Shown here: positions 26,451-35,326 of the stretch, one piece after another
Layout of the letters: each line of letters begins with the position of its first letter
Numbering within the stretch: position 1 is the first letter of the stretch
NCBI GenBank assembly: GCA_039931675.1
Contig: JBDTRM010000260.1
Coordinates: 37,159-101,158 of the forward strand
Source of the DNA: JAEUTH01 sp039931675
GTDB lineage: Bacteria > Bacteroidota > Bacteroidia > AKYH767-A > OLB10
Reading direction: 5' to 3'
Length of the DNA: 64,000 bases
Translations under genes and position numbers: made by a program
The notes under the pieces: generated by a model
Seen by the model: the letters and a program-made list of their open reading frames with translations, nothing else
What the model was told of the DNA's origin: nothing
The model's database searches: none

Positions 26451-29021
26451 CTACTGCACCATAACCTTCCCCCGATAAACTTTACCTCCATTAATTACTT
26501 CAACAAGGTAAGGCCCTTTTGCTGCACTTTCCATATTTACATCAACCACATTTTGCCCTTTGCTTCTTGCTTCTTGCCTCTTGCTTATTGTCTGACCAAG
26601 TGGATTAGTGATGTGAAGTGAAAAATCTTTGGTAATGGATAAGGTTAGGATAATTGTAAAATTTCCATCATTAGGATTAGGCACAATTGCCATTTGCCCC
26701 TTGCCTCTTGCCTCTTCGTTTATTCCCATAATTACAATTGTATTACTCGCGCCTTCGCAGCCGGTGGTATCTGTAACGATAACATAGTAGCTGCCGCCAT
26801 GTGTTGGTATGTAGTAATAGTTATTGGCTCCTGCTATGATGCCGCTATCAACACTCCACCATTGATAAGCAACACCGGGCGATGAAAACAAAGTATCGTT
26901 TGATTGCGTAATGGTTGGTGTTGGTGCAGGGTACTCATTAATAAAACCCGGCAGCACCAGCGTATCACAACCCGCAGCATTGCAGGCTATAAGCGTTACA
27001 TCAAAGCTGCCGTAATTGTTGTAACAAATGTTGGTAGGATATTGCAGAGGGCTTGTTGCACTATCTGCACCCGGGAAAAACCATTGCCATGAGGTGGGGT
27101 TGTTGGTGGAGAGATCGAAAAAGTCGAGGCAATGCTTTTCGCAGAAGGAGGTGTCGGTGCTCATTAAATTTATGGAAGGTATAACTGCAGTTATTGAAAC
27201 TGTATCAGAAATTCCTGCACAACCAGTACTATCTGTAACTATTACAAAGTAATCACCAACTTGAGATGGAATAAAATAATTGTTTGTGGCTCCGGTAATA
27301 AGACCATTTGTTACACTCCACCATTGATATGTGACCGCAAGAGATGAAAACAAAGTATCAAATGATGTAAAGATAACAGGTGAAGGCAAAGGATACGCAT
27401 TAATGAAATTTGTAAGTACTAAAGTATCACAACCCGCAGCATTGCAGGCTATAAGCGTTACATCAAAGCTGCCGTATTGATTGTAGCAAATGTTGGTTGG
27501 GTTTTGCAGTGTGCTTGTTGTACTATCAGCACCTGGAAAAGACCATTGCCACGAGGTTGGGTTGTTGGTGCTTAAATCGAAGAAATCAAGGCAATGCTTT
27601 TCGCAGAAGGAGGTGTCGGAGCATGATAAATAAATTGTAGGCAAAGTTACTTGTATTGTATCCCAAAACTTAATTATCCAGTAATCATCTGCTCCTTGTG
27701 CGGGCTGTGTTTTGTCACCTCCTATTCCCCCATACGTAAAATTAGCTATTGCATAGCCTCCGTCATTTGTCTGAATTGCCAAACCAATTTCTTCATGTCC
27801 TAAGGTTAAGGTTGTTTTGTCCCACTGTTTATTCCCAATTGAGTCGGTTTTAATTACCCATGTTTGTTCCGTTCCTAAATTGTTTTCTGTTTTGTCACCA
27901 CTAATCGGAGAATAAGAAGTTCCGGCAATCAAATAACCTCCGTCAGAAGTTTGCGAGATATTTCCAAATTCATCCTCATTTGCATTTCCTCCATAATCCT
28001 TATCCCATTGCTTATTCCCAAATGAATCAACTTTTACAATCCAATAATCTGTAGCTCCCCCCCATAAAGGTTGTGTTTTATCACCTCCTATACCTGAATA
28101 TGATGCCCCTCCTAAAATATACCCTCCATCTGTAGTTTGTTTCAATGAAATAAGGACATCGTTATCAACTCCCCCATAACATTTGTCCCATTGCTTGTTT
28201 CCAATAGAATCAATCTTTACTATCCAATAATCGCTATAACCGTTCCAAGCAGGTTGCGTTTTATCTCCACTAATCGGAGACGATGATTTCCCGCCTAAAA
28301 TATATCCTCCATCGGTGGTTTGTTGTAACGAATAAAGCCAATCAGCGCTCGATCCACCATATCTTTTATCCCATTGTTTAATTCCAATAGAATCAACTTT
28401 TATTATCCAGAAATCAGCGTTCCCCCATGAGGGTTGGCTTTTATCACCGTTATTTCCTGAGTATGACCAACCTCCTAAAATAAATCCTCCATCAGTAGTT
28501 TCTTTTATACACTGAAGTGCATCATTATCTGTTCCTCCGTAATCTTTATCCCATTGTTTATTGCCTTGGGAATCAATTTTTATTATCCAGAAATCATTTG
28601 ATCCCCATGAAAGTTGTGTTTTATTTCCTGTTATATTGGAAGCGGACCATCCTCCTAAAATATATCCTCCATCAACAGTTTGTTGCAATGACGACATAAA
28701 ATCTCCCGCATTCCCACCAAATCTTCTGTCCCATTGCTTAATGCCAAGGGAATCAATTTTTACTACCCAGTAATCAGAGATCCCCCAGCTTCCCTGTGAT
28801 TTATCACCACCCTTTTTTGAATCGGAATACCCTCCTAAAATATATCCCAAGTCTGTTGTTTGTTGAAATGATCGAAGGTATTCAGTGCTCGTCCCTCCAA
28901 ACCTTTTATCCCACTGCTTCACCAACGGATTCTGCGCACGCAGCACCCCGCAACTCATCCCAAACAAAAACAGGAGACCAATCACTTTTAACCTTTGCCG
29001 TATAGGTAGATGCAATTTCAT
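26451..29021 (-). CDS. Large T9SS surface protein: propeller-like repeats plus two PKD-like units
   Basis: This 856-residue exported protein is a paralogue of the one at 18519-21965. The signal peptide lies near the N-terminus (LKVIGLLFLFGMSCGVLRAQ); the ATG at 29021 is chosen and the 20 upstream codons rejected. About 35-440 contains seven repeats with the pattern GNKQWDKDYGG, QTTDGGYILGG, GDKTQP and DYWIVKIDS, suggesting a beta-propeller. Two PKD-like units with NPTSWQWSFPGAD and CYNQYGSFDVTLIACNAAGC follow. The T9SS sorting domain starts IVPNPNDGNFTI and ends GKVYRGKVMVQ. Two short linkers around it (EEARGKGQMAI and QEARSKGQNVV) are encoded by TTGCCTCTTGCC-type tandem repeats. Confidence 0.9.
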   Translation of the reverse strand: MKLHLPIRQRLKVIGLLFLFGMSCGVLRAQNPLVKQWDKRFGGTSTEYLRSFQQTTDLGYILGGYSDSKKGGDKSQGSWGISDYWVVKIDSLGIKQWDRRFGGNAGDFMSSLQQTVDGGYILGGWSASNITGNKTQLSWGSNDFWIIKIDSQGNKQWDKDYGGTDNDALQCIKETTDGGFILGGWSYSGNNGDKSQPSWGNADFWIIKVDSIGIKQWDKRYGGSSADWLYSLQQTTDGGYILGGKSSSPISGDKTQPAWNGYSDYWIVKIDSIGNKQWDKCYGGVDNDVLISLKQTTDGGYILGGASYSGIGGDKTQPLWGGATDYWIVKVDSFGNKQWDKDYGGNANEDEFGNISQTSDGGYLIAGTSYSPISGDKTENNLGTEQTWVIKTDSIGNKQWDKTTLTLGHEEIGLAIQTNDGGYAIANFTYGGIGGDKTQPAQGADDYWIIKFWDTIQVTLPTIYLSCSDTSFCEKHCLDFFDLSTNNPTSWQWSFPGADSTTSTLQNPTNICYNQYGSFDVTLIACNAAGCDTLVLTNFINAYPLPSPVIFTSFDTLFSSLAVTYQWWSVTNGLITGATNNYFIPSQVGDYFVIVTDSTGCAGISDTVSITAVIPSINLMSTDTSFCEKHCLDFFDLSTNNPTSWQWFFPGADSATSPLQYPTNICYNNYGSFDVTLIACNAAGCDTLVLPGFINEYPAPTPTITQSNDTLFSSPGVAYQWWSVDSGIIAGANNYYYIPTHGGSYYVIVTDTTGCEGASNTIVIMGINEEARGKGQMAIVPNPNDGNFTIILTLSITKDFSLHITNPLGQTISKRQEARSKGQNVVDVNMESAAKGPYLVEVINGGKVYRGKVMVQ

Positions 29022-29066
29022 GGGTTGTTCTTTATGGTGTGAATCTAATAAAAAAAGCCCTTGTCG

Positions 29067-29156
29067 GTTAAACTTCAACAAAGTGAAAAAACTTTGTCGA
29101 AGTTATATGCGGACGAAAACTTTGCTGAAGTTCCTTCACTTCGGCAAAGTTGCTTT
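29067..29156. repeat. 90-bp exact direct repeat, copy 1
   Basis: Identical over 90 bases to 29168-29257 (101-base offset). Each copy contains two imperfect hairpins: AACTTCAACAAAGT with ACTTTGTCGAAGTT, and AACTTTGCTGAAGT with ACTTCGGCAAAGTT. It lies upstream of the T9SS gene that starts at 29021. Confidence 0.92.
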
Positions 29157-29167
29157 GGAAGACTACC

Positions 29168-29257
29168 GTTAAACTTCAACAAAGTGAAAAAACTTTGTCG
29201 AAGTTATATGCGGACGAAAACTTTGCTGAAGTTCCTTCACTTCGGCAAAGTTGCTTT
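29168..29257. repeat. 90-bp exact direct repeat, copy 2
   Basis: Second copy of the double-hairpin element at 29067-29156, separated from it by 11 bases. Its architecture (palindromic arms around a TTCCTTCA loop) resembles the ACTTTCGGAAAGT hairpins but with a different arm sequence. Confidence 0.92.
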
Positions 29258-29329
29258 ATAAGTCTGAATGTCATTATATTGATGATTTTCTGCCATAATG
29301 TGTGCTTTTTAACAAATGAGGGGCATTTC

Positions 29330-29645
29330 CCTTGACCGGAAACCCCCTCCGTGGTCACGGAAGGGTGTTTTCCTTAACCGGAATGCCTCTCCATTGTCAC
29401 GGAAGAGAGTTTTCCTTTACGGAAATGCTTCTCCATTGTCACGGAAGTGAGTTTTCCTTTACGGGAATGCCTCTCCGTTGTCACGGAAGTGAGTTTTCCT
29501 TTACGGGAATGCCTCTCCATTGTCACGGAAGAGAGTTTTCCTTTACGGGAATGCCTCTCCGTTGTCACGGAAGAGAGCTTTCCCTTACAGAGATGCTTCT
29601 CCGTTGTCAAGGAACGGAGTTTTCCTTTGCAGAAATGCCTCTCCT
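29330..29645. repeat. 42-bp tandem minisatellite, about seven units
   Basis: The landmark TCACGGAAG (TCAAGGAAC in the last unit) recurs at 29355, 29397, 29439, 29481, 29523, 29565 and 29607, an exact 42-base spacing. Units differ at a few positions and both ends are more diverged. Because 42 is a multiple of three, both strands stay open and give repetitive translations (such as FPLRECLSVVTE), but no start, signal peptide or known fold supports a gene. There are no unique spacers, so it is not a CRISPR array. The following stretch, 29646-30034, shows nothing I recognise. Confidence 0.9.
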
Positions 29646-30034
29646 AAGTAAAGCGATAAAGATTTTTTAAAAATTATTAAGCTGCTCATCATTAAGATAA
29701 GCGGGGTGGAGAGCTTAATTTCTGTGCGATTCAAAATTCAGAAGTGTGTGCTATATTATAAAGCACCTTCTGTGGGGGTGTGAGGGAGAGTCGTTTCTTT
29801 CTTATTTCATAAATGTTAAAGTGGGGGAGATTTTAATTGTCAGGATTTTTTTAAATAAAGTGTAAGCAATTGTAATTTTTAACTTGATAAATATTCTTAG
29901 TAATCGGAGTGTTTTTTCGAGCGGGCTAATGTAGATACGTTTTTATAATCTCCAAATTCTGAATTAAAATTTCGGCCGGGGAGGCTGAGGTAACATGAGT
30001 TGGGGATAAGACTTATACATGAAACGGGTTTGAA

Positions 30035-30643
30035 TCACTTCTTCAAACTAAATAGCTTATTCGATTTTTCAATAAAGTGAAGCACTTCATCGCGGCCTGT
30101 TTGTTTCTCGGCTGAGGTTACGAAGCATGGCGGCAGTTCTTCCCAGCTTTCGAGTACTGCTTTTTTAAATTTTTCCACTGATGCACGGGTCTTGTTAACT
30201 GTTTGCTTATCGGCTTTGGTAAAGGCTAACGCTATAGGTACACCTTGCCCGCCTAACCAGTTAATAAATGTCAAATCATTTTCCTGCGGATCAATGCGCG
30301 TATCTATTAAAATAAAAACGCACATCAGGTTATCGCGCGTGAGCAAATAGTTGCGAATCATTTTTTCCCATGTGGCCGTAATTGTTTTTGGCACACGAGC
30401 AAAACCATAACCGGGTAAATCAACTATCCAGAAATTTTCATTTACTTCAAAATGATTAATCAGTTGTGTCTTGCCCGGTGTGGATGATGTTTTGGCAAGC
30501 TTATTCTGGTTAACCAGCATATTAATCAATGATGACTTGCCCACATTACTGCGACCTATAAAAGCGTACTCAGGCTTTATGGGTTTGGGACATTGCTCTG
30601 CTTTTTCAGAACTCTTAATAAAGGTGGCAGTCTTAATAATCAT
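30035..30643 (-). CDS. engB: Ribosome-biogenesis GTPase EngB (YsxC/YihA)
   Basis: This essential small GTPase helps assemble the large ribosomal subunit. It has 202 residues, the usual length. The G-motifs are complete: G1 GRSNVGKSS, G2 around SSTPGKTQ, G3 DLPGYGFA, G4 TKAD and G5 VTSAEK. The start is placed at the ATG at 30643 (MIIKTATFIKSS), because the six codons upstream begin with a TTG. The gene stands alone between two repeat-rich gaps, on the same strand as the lipid A cluster. Confidence 0.96.
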   Translation of the reverse strand: MIIKTATFIKSSEKAEQCPKPIKPEYAFIGRSNVGKSSLINMLVNQNKLAKTSSTPGKTQLINHFEVNENFWIVDLPGYGFARVPKTITATWEKMIRNYLLTRDNLMCVFILIDTRIDPQENDLTFINWLGGQGVPIALAFTKADKQTVNKTRASVEKFKKAVLESWEELPPCFVTSAEKQTGRDEVLHFIEKSNKLFSLKK

Positions 30644-30742
30644 GGTTTTAATTTTATGCAAAACTATTTTTTTAATTGGAAGGGGAGTGAAAGTGAAACT
30701 GAAGGTGTTCGATAAGTGAACTAATCAGTCACCGCGCAATTT

Positions 30743-30959
30743 GGCATCCTGAAAGGAACCTCTGTGAAAATGAACGCATGTTTGTATTTGTCCCGATTTG
30801 GTCGGGATTGGTTGTTTGAAACCGCTTTTCATTTAAATTCGAAAGTCTAATAATCTCCTTTCAATCTAACAATATTGCGTAATCAGGGAATTCGTTTTCA
30901 AACACAGAAGTTCCTTTCAGGATGACAGTCGCGGGTAGCAAGGTTCCTTTCAGGATGAC
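30743..30959. repeat. GTTCCTTTCAGGATGAC repeats, three copies
   Basis: The gap 30644-30970 has one copy in inverted orientation (30743-30765, CATCCTGAAAGGAACC) and two in direct orientation (30903-30926 and 30941-30959). The outer pair matches at 22 of 24 positions and could form a long stem. The palindrome-like TCCCGATTTGGTCGGGA lies between them at about 30794-30810. Confidence 0.8.
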
Positions 30960-30970
30960 AATGTCTCAAG

Positions 30971-31594
30971 TTATTTAAAATCCTCCACATTCAAAGTAGC
31001 TTTACAAACAGCAGTTTCATCTTTTGTATTGTTGGAGCAGATGATGCAAATACGGTTTTGCAGATATTTTACGGTGAGATCGGCATACCATTGAAAGCCT
31101 TTGCTGTCGAGGTTTGCGAGAGGCTCATCTAAAAGCAATATGGGAGTATCAGCCAACACGGCTAATGATAATTTAAGCCGCTGTTTCATACCCGAAGAAA
31201 AAAATTTAACTTGTTTGTTTTCTGAACCTTCGAGAAAAGCAATGTGTACTAATTCTCTAATAGAAATATTTTCTTTCAGTTTTTTAAATTGTGTGAAGAA
31301 GGAAATATTTTCCATCAACGTAAAATCATCAATCAAATCTAAATAAGGCGCAGCATAAGAAATGTAATGAAAAATATTTTCCTGCTCAATTGTTTTTCCA
31401 TTAATAACATAATTAACAACACCTTCTGTAGGCACTGTATAACCTGAAATGATTTTCAATAAAGTTGATTTGCCCGAACCGTTAAATCCAGTAATTGCCA
31501 TCGGATCTCCGGCATTGATCTGCACATTGATATTTTTAAAAAGCCAATGCCCGGTGTATTTTTTGGAGATGTTATTTAGAGAGATGGAGTTCAT
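30971..31594 (-). CDS. Small ABC-transporter ATPase (CcmA-like)
   Basis: This is a 207-residue stand-alone ATP-binding subunit. Walker A is GFNGSGKST, the signature is FSSGMKQRLKLSLA, Walker B is ILLLDEPLANLD; the switch histidine position reads IICSNNT, so the usual H-loop His is replaced, as in some small CcmA-like ATPases. The start is the ATG at 31594 (MNSISLNNISKKYTG); the 25 codons upstream are translated repeat DNA. It follows lpxA on the same strand by 158 bases, but no permease gene is adjacent, so its partner and substrate are unknown. Confidence 0.88.
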   Translation of the reverse strand: MNSISLNNISKKYTGHWLFKNINVQINAGDPMAITGFNGSGKSTLLKIISGYTVPTEGVVNYVINGKTIEQENIFHYISYAAPYLDLIDDFTLMENISFFTQFKKLKENISIRELVHIAFLEGSENKQVKFFSSGMKQRLKLSLAVLADTPILLLDEPLANLDSKGFQWYADLTVKYLQNRICIICSNNTKDETAVCKATLNVEDFK

Positions 31595-31670
31595 GTTTGG
31601 GTGACGAGGTGACGAAGGGGTTTGATAATTTGGTAACGAGGTTGGAAATTGAAAACTGCAAATCAACAAA

Positions 31671-31696
31671 AGATTGCTTCGTTCCTCGCAATGACG
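31671..31696. repeat. 26-bp dispersed repeat, copy 2
   Basis: Exact inverted copy of 24101-24126, about 7.5 kb away. The neighbouring bases 31697-31750 are a low-complexity run of AACTCAAAACT-like words before the lpxA stop codon. Confidence 0.9.
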
Positions 31697-31752
31697 GATA
31701 AACTTAAACTAAAAACTGTGAACTCAAACTCAAAACTCAAAACCACAAACCC

Positions 31753-32544
31753 TTACTCTTCCGCTTCTCCCACATAACCTTTCATCAATCCGCGTTGCGA
31801 AGATTTTACAAAGTTGAGAATCAGGTCTCTTTCTTCGCTGGGTGCTATTTGTTCTTCTATGATTTTTACCGCCTTTGCAGTTGTATGCCCGTTTACAAAA
31901 AGATAGCGGTAAATTTCCTGCACGTTACTAATCTGGTCGCTGGTAAAACTTCTTCTGCGCAAGCCTATTGAATTTAATCCTACATAAGCTAATGGTTCGT
32001 GTGCTGATTTGGTAAACGGTGGCACATCTTTACGCACTAATGAACCGCCTGAAATCATTACATGTGAACCAACATGAACAAATTGGTGTACAGCACTCAA
32101 TCCACCTATGATGGCAAAATCATCAATAGTAATATGTCCGGCAAGGGTAACACCATTTGCAAGAACGCATCCATTACCAATGATGCAATCGTGTGCAACA
32201 TGCACATAAGCCATCAATAAGTTATTAGAACCAATAACTGTTTTGCCGATAGCAACTGTACCTTTATTGATGGTTACAAACTCGCGTATAGTGTTGTTGT
32301 CGCCAATGATGGTTTCGGTAGCTTCGCCTTTATATTTTAAATCCTGAGGCACTGCAGAAATAATTGAATATGGAAAAAATTTATTGTTTTTGCCAATGCG
32401 CGCTCCATCATAGATAACCACACCGGGGTGCAGTTCGCATCCATCGCCTATTTCAACATCATCATGCACTACGCAATAAGGTCCAATATTTACGTTGGCA
32501 CCAATCTTTGCTTTAGGACTTATAACGGAATGGACGGAATGCAT
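31753..32544 (-). CDS. lpxA: Acyl-ACP--UDP-N-acetylglucosamine O-acyltransferase
   Basis: LpxA transfers a 3-hydroxyacyl chain to UDP-GlcNAc, the first step of lipid A synthesis. The 263-residue product is a left-handed beta-helix of hexapeptide repeats: IGANVNIGPYCVVHDDVEIG, IGNGCVLANGVTLAGHITI and VGSHVMISGGSLV. The catalytic His is in MAYVHVAHDCIIG, and IGLRRRSF marks the start of the C-terminal helical region (about 195-263). It lies downstream of lpxD and lpxC/fabZ on the same strand, so the cluster covers the first three committed steps. Confidence 0.97.
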   Translation of the reverse strand: MHSVHSVISPKAKIGANVNIGPYCVVHDDVEIGDGCELHPGVVIYDGARIGKNNKFFPYSIISAVPQDLKYKGEATETIIGDNNTIREFVTINKGTVAIGKTVIGSNNLLMAYVHVAHDCIIGNGCVLANGVTLAGHITIDDFAIIGGLSAVHQFVHVGSHVMISGGSLVRKDVPPFTKSAHEPLAYVGLNSIGLRRRSFTSDQISNVQEIYRYLFVNGHTTAKAVKIIEEQIAPSEERDLILNFVKSSQRGLMKGYVGEAEE

Positions 32545-32550
32545 TGATAA

Positions 32551-32590
32551 TTTTGAATTTTGAATTTTGAATTTTGAATTTTGAATTCAA
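32551..32590. repeat. TTTTGAA tandem microrepeat
   Basis: The 7-base unit TTTTGAA repeats about five times just upstream of lpxA. It resembles the other low-complexity word repeats in this window and has no recognisable coding role. Confidence 0.85.
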
Positions 32591-32679
32591 ATTCAGTTGC
32601 GTTGCGCAAATAAAGTGTTTTAAAATTTAAATAGAAATTTTTACCGGAAACATCAGCTGAGGCAATCAAAAAAGTTGAT

Positions 32680-34134
32680 CTAAGATTTTCTTACGATCTG
32701 TGCCATCATTTCTGCTTCCATTACTGGCTTGTCGCCTACGTAAGCAATGCCTGTCATTAAAACAATTCCTCTGCGAATAGGCACCTTCAGTTTGAGATCA
32801 AAAATTACGGTATCGCCCGGCATCACTTTTTGCTTAAAGCGCGCATTTTCAATTTTCAGAAAATAGGTCCAGTGATTATCAGGATCGGGAACAGTGCTCA
32901 ATGCAAGTATGCCACCGGTTTGTGCCATTGCTTCAATCAATAACACGCCCGGCATTACAGGGTTGTTGGGAAAATGACCCTGGAAAAACCATTCATTCAT
33001 GGTTACATTTTTTAAGCCAACAACATGGGTATCGCTAAGCTCCAATATTTTATCTATCAATAAAAACGGAGGGCGGTGAGGAAGGTAGCTTGCAATTTTA
33101 TTTATGTCGAATGCAGGTGTTTTGTTCAAATCAAAAACAGGCGATTTTATATTTGCCTTATCGCGCTTTATAAGTGATTTGATTTTTTTTGCAAACTCCG
33201 TGTTGGCTTTATGACCCGGGCGTGCTGCAAGTATATGTGCGCGAACAGGCATTCCAATCAAAGCAAAATCGCCAACAATATCCAATAACTTATGACGGGC
33301 AGGTTCATTTTGAAAATGCAGCTTAATGTTATTCAATACTCCTTTTTCTTCAATCTTAACTTTTGGTTTATTAAAGACTGCAGCAAGCTCATCCAACTCT
33401 TCCTGAGGAATTAAATGGTCAACCAATATGATGGCATTATCCACATCACCGCCCTTAATTAAATTATGTTTTACTAATTGCTTTAACTCATGTAAAAAAA
33501 CGAAGGTGCGGCAGCGGGCTATCTCATCTTTGAATTCATTCATCTGGTGAATCTGCGCATGTTGAGTACCTAGGATCTCAGAATTATAATCAACCATTAC
33601 CGTTACTCGAAATTCATCGCTCGGTACTGCAAGCATTTCAACCTTGCGTGGTGTGTCTTCATAAGTAAGATTTTCGGTAAGGACATAATATTTGCGTTCA
33701 GATTTTAATTGCTGTACACCGGCTTTTAAAATTGCCTCTACAAAAGGTTGTGCACTGCCATCCAATATTGGCAATTCCTGTCCTGTTATTTCTATAAACG
33801 CATTGTCAACCTGCAGGCCCGAAAGTGCAGCAAGTGCATGTTCGGTAGTATAAACCCTTGCGCCATTTTGTTCTAATGTAGTGCCGCGGCTGGTATCTAT
33901 CACATTATCCACATCACCATCTACAACAGGGTTGCCGGGCAAATCGGTGCGTTGAAATTTATAACCGTGATGATCAGGTGCAGGACGAAAAGTTATGGTA
34001 ACAGGACTTCCCGTATGCAAACCTACTCCTGAAATTGAAATCGAATCTTTTAAAGTAGTTTGAAATTCCTTAATTGGACTTCCGTTAGTATTTGCCATGC
34101 TACTTTTTTTAATTTGCTCTGCTACAGCTTCCAT
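32680..34134 (-). CDS. lpxC/fabZ: Bifunctional LpxC deacetylase / FabZ dehydratase
   Basis: This 484-residue fusion is typical of Bacteroidota. The LpxC half (about 20-310) is the zinc deacetylase of lipid A synthesis: SGVGLHTGSPVTI, VYTTEHALAALSGLQVDNA (zinc His), PILDGSAQPFV and HKLLDIVGDFALIG. The FabZ half (about 340-484) is the 3-hydroxyacyl-ACP dehydratase: LPHRPPFLLIDKI with the catalytic His in HRPPFLL, and FPNNPVMPGVLLIEAMAQ with the catalytic Glu. It starts at the ATG at 34134; a second ATG at 34098 (MANTNGSPIK) is possible. The lpxD gene lies 158 bases upstream, with a hairpin repeat between them. Confidence 0.97.
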   Translation of the reverse strand: MEAVAEQIKKSSMANTNGSPIKEFQTTLKDSISISGVGLHTGSPVTITFRPAPDHHGYKFQRTDLPGNPVVDGDVDNVIDTSRGTTLEQNGARVYTTEHALAALSGLQVDNAFIEITGQELPILDGSAQPFVEAILKAGVQQLKSERKYYVLTENLTYEDTPRKVEMLAVPSDEFRVTVMVDYNSEILGTQHAQIHQMNEFKDEIARCRTFVFLHELKQLVKHNLIKGGDVDNAIILVDHLIPQEELDELAAVFNKPKVKIEEKGVLNNIKLHFQNEPARHKLLDIVGDFALIGMPVRAHILAARPGHKANTEFAKKIKSLIKRDKANIKSPVFDLNKTPAFDINKIASYLPHRPPFLLIDKILELSDTHVVGLKNVTMNEWFFQGHFPNNPVMPGVLLIEAMAQTGGILALSTVPDPDNHWTYFLKIENARFKQKVMPGDTVIFDLKLKVPIRRGIVLMTGIAYVGDKPVMEAEMMAQIVRKS

Positions 34135-34184
34135 GTTTTTTATGTCTCATTTTTTATGACTTTCGGGAAAATTGATTTCCATAA

Positions 34185-34217
34185 ACTTTCGGAAAGTTGA
34201 AGGAACTTTCCGAAAGT
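34185..34217. repeat. ACTTTCGGAAAGT hairpin, copy 3
   Basis: Arms 34185-34197 and 34205-34217 with a 7-base loop, the same structure as at 22059 and 22154. It lies between lpxD and lpxC/fabZ and could affect transcript stability or processing within the cluster, though that is a guess. Confidence 0.85.
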
Positions 34218-34291
34218 AAAAGTTCCATAACTTGTTTTGTTATTCTATTATTCCATCATTCCCGAACCCGGGGGCGGGATGGTATCCCGCA

Positions 34292-35326
34292 TTACACTCG
34301 TTCATCGCGCAAAGCCTTTTCCATTTCGCTTAAACGCTTTTCAAAGTCAGGTAATTTGCGGAACATTACATAGGCACGTTTAAAGTCAACGAGGCTGAAT
34401 GCCGGTGAACCCTGCACTGCTGCACCTTCTTCGGTAATGCTTTGATTGATGCCGCTTTGTGCCTGTATCTTAACTTTATCGGCAATGGTGATGTGTCCTA
34501 CTATGCCTACCTGTCCTCCAATCATACACTCACGGCCAATTTTGGTGGAGCCTGCAATGCCTGTTTGCGCAGCTATTACGGTATTCTCGCCAATATCAAC
34601 ATTATGTGCAATCTGAATAAGGTTATCTAATTTAACTCCTTTACGGATTATTGTTGAGCCTAAAGTAGCGCGGTCAATTGTAGTATTTGCGCCTATCTCC
34701 ACCTTATCTTCAATCAATACATTTCCTGTTTGCGATACCTTATCGTAACCACCAAGAGCATTGGGTACGAAGCCAAACCCGTCAGCACCTATTACTACAC
34801 CACTGTGCAAAATACAATCGGAACCTATCTCGCACATTGCATATACACGCGCCCCGGCAAATAAGGTTGTATTGTCTTTTATGGTCACATTATCTCCAAC
34901 ATAACAGTGGGGATATATTTTAACGTTATTGCCTAATTTTACATTTTTACCGAGGTAAGCAAAAGCGCCTATATATACATTGCTTCCAATCGCAGCACTT
35001 GAATCAATGTAGCTGGGCTGTTCGATTCCCGATTTATCGTTTTGAATCTTATTGTACAGGTCTAACAGTTTGGCAAAAGCAACATAAGCGTCATCAACTC
35101 TTACCAAAGTAGTTGTTACCGATTGCTCCAGCTCAAAGTTTTTATTGATTATTACAATGCTTGCTATGGTGTTATAGAGGTATTGATTGTACTTTGGATT
35201 GGCAAGGAAACTGAGTGAATTAGGCTCACCGGCTTCAATTTTGCTGAGCTTGTCAACCCACACGGTTGCATCACCTTCTATGGTGCCGTTAAGCAAATCG
35301 CTGATTTGTTGTGCTGTAAATTTCAA
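34292..35326 (-). CDS. lpxD: UDP-3-O-acylglucosamine N-acyltransferase
   Basis: LpxD adds the second 3-hydroxyacyl chain in lipid A synthesis. The 344-residue protein has the N-terminal uridine-binding domain (about 1-100; KFTAQQISDLLNGTIEGD, EAGEPNSLSFLANPKYN) and then hexapeptide repeats (ADGFGFVPN, GANTTIDRATLGSTII, QIAHNVDIGENTVIAAQTG). The C-terminal helix contains FRKLPDFEKRLSEMEKAL. The start is a TTG at 35326, chosen because the encoded MKFTAQQI matches the family start. It is the first gene of the minus-strand lipid A cluster. Confidence 0.96.
   Translation of the reverse strand: MKFTAQQISDLLNGTIEGDATVWVDKLSKIEAGEPNSLSFLANPKYNQYLYNTIASIVIINKNFELEQSVTTTLVRVDDAYVAFAKLLDLYNKIQNDKSGIEQPSYIDSSAAIGSNVYIGAFAYLGKNVKLGNNVKIYPHCYVGDNVTIKDNTTLFAGARVYAMCEIGSDCILHSGVVIGADGFGFVPNALGGYDKVSQTGNVLIEDKVEIGANTTIDRATLGSTIIRKGVKLDNLIQIAHNVDIGENTVIAAQTGIAGSTKIGRECMIGGQVGIVGHITIADKVKIQAQSGINQSITEEGAAVQGSPAFSLVDFKRAYVMFRKLPDFEKRLSEMEKALRDERV

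Noticed and set aside
29330..29645. Possible CRISPR array
   Set aside because: Units are contiguous 42-bp copies with no unique spacers, and no cas genes are in the window.
29332..29670. Open frame of about 110 codons across the 42-bp array (and one on the other strand)
   Set aside because: The period is a multiple of three, so frames are open by construction; there is no signal peptide, no known fold and no unique sequence.
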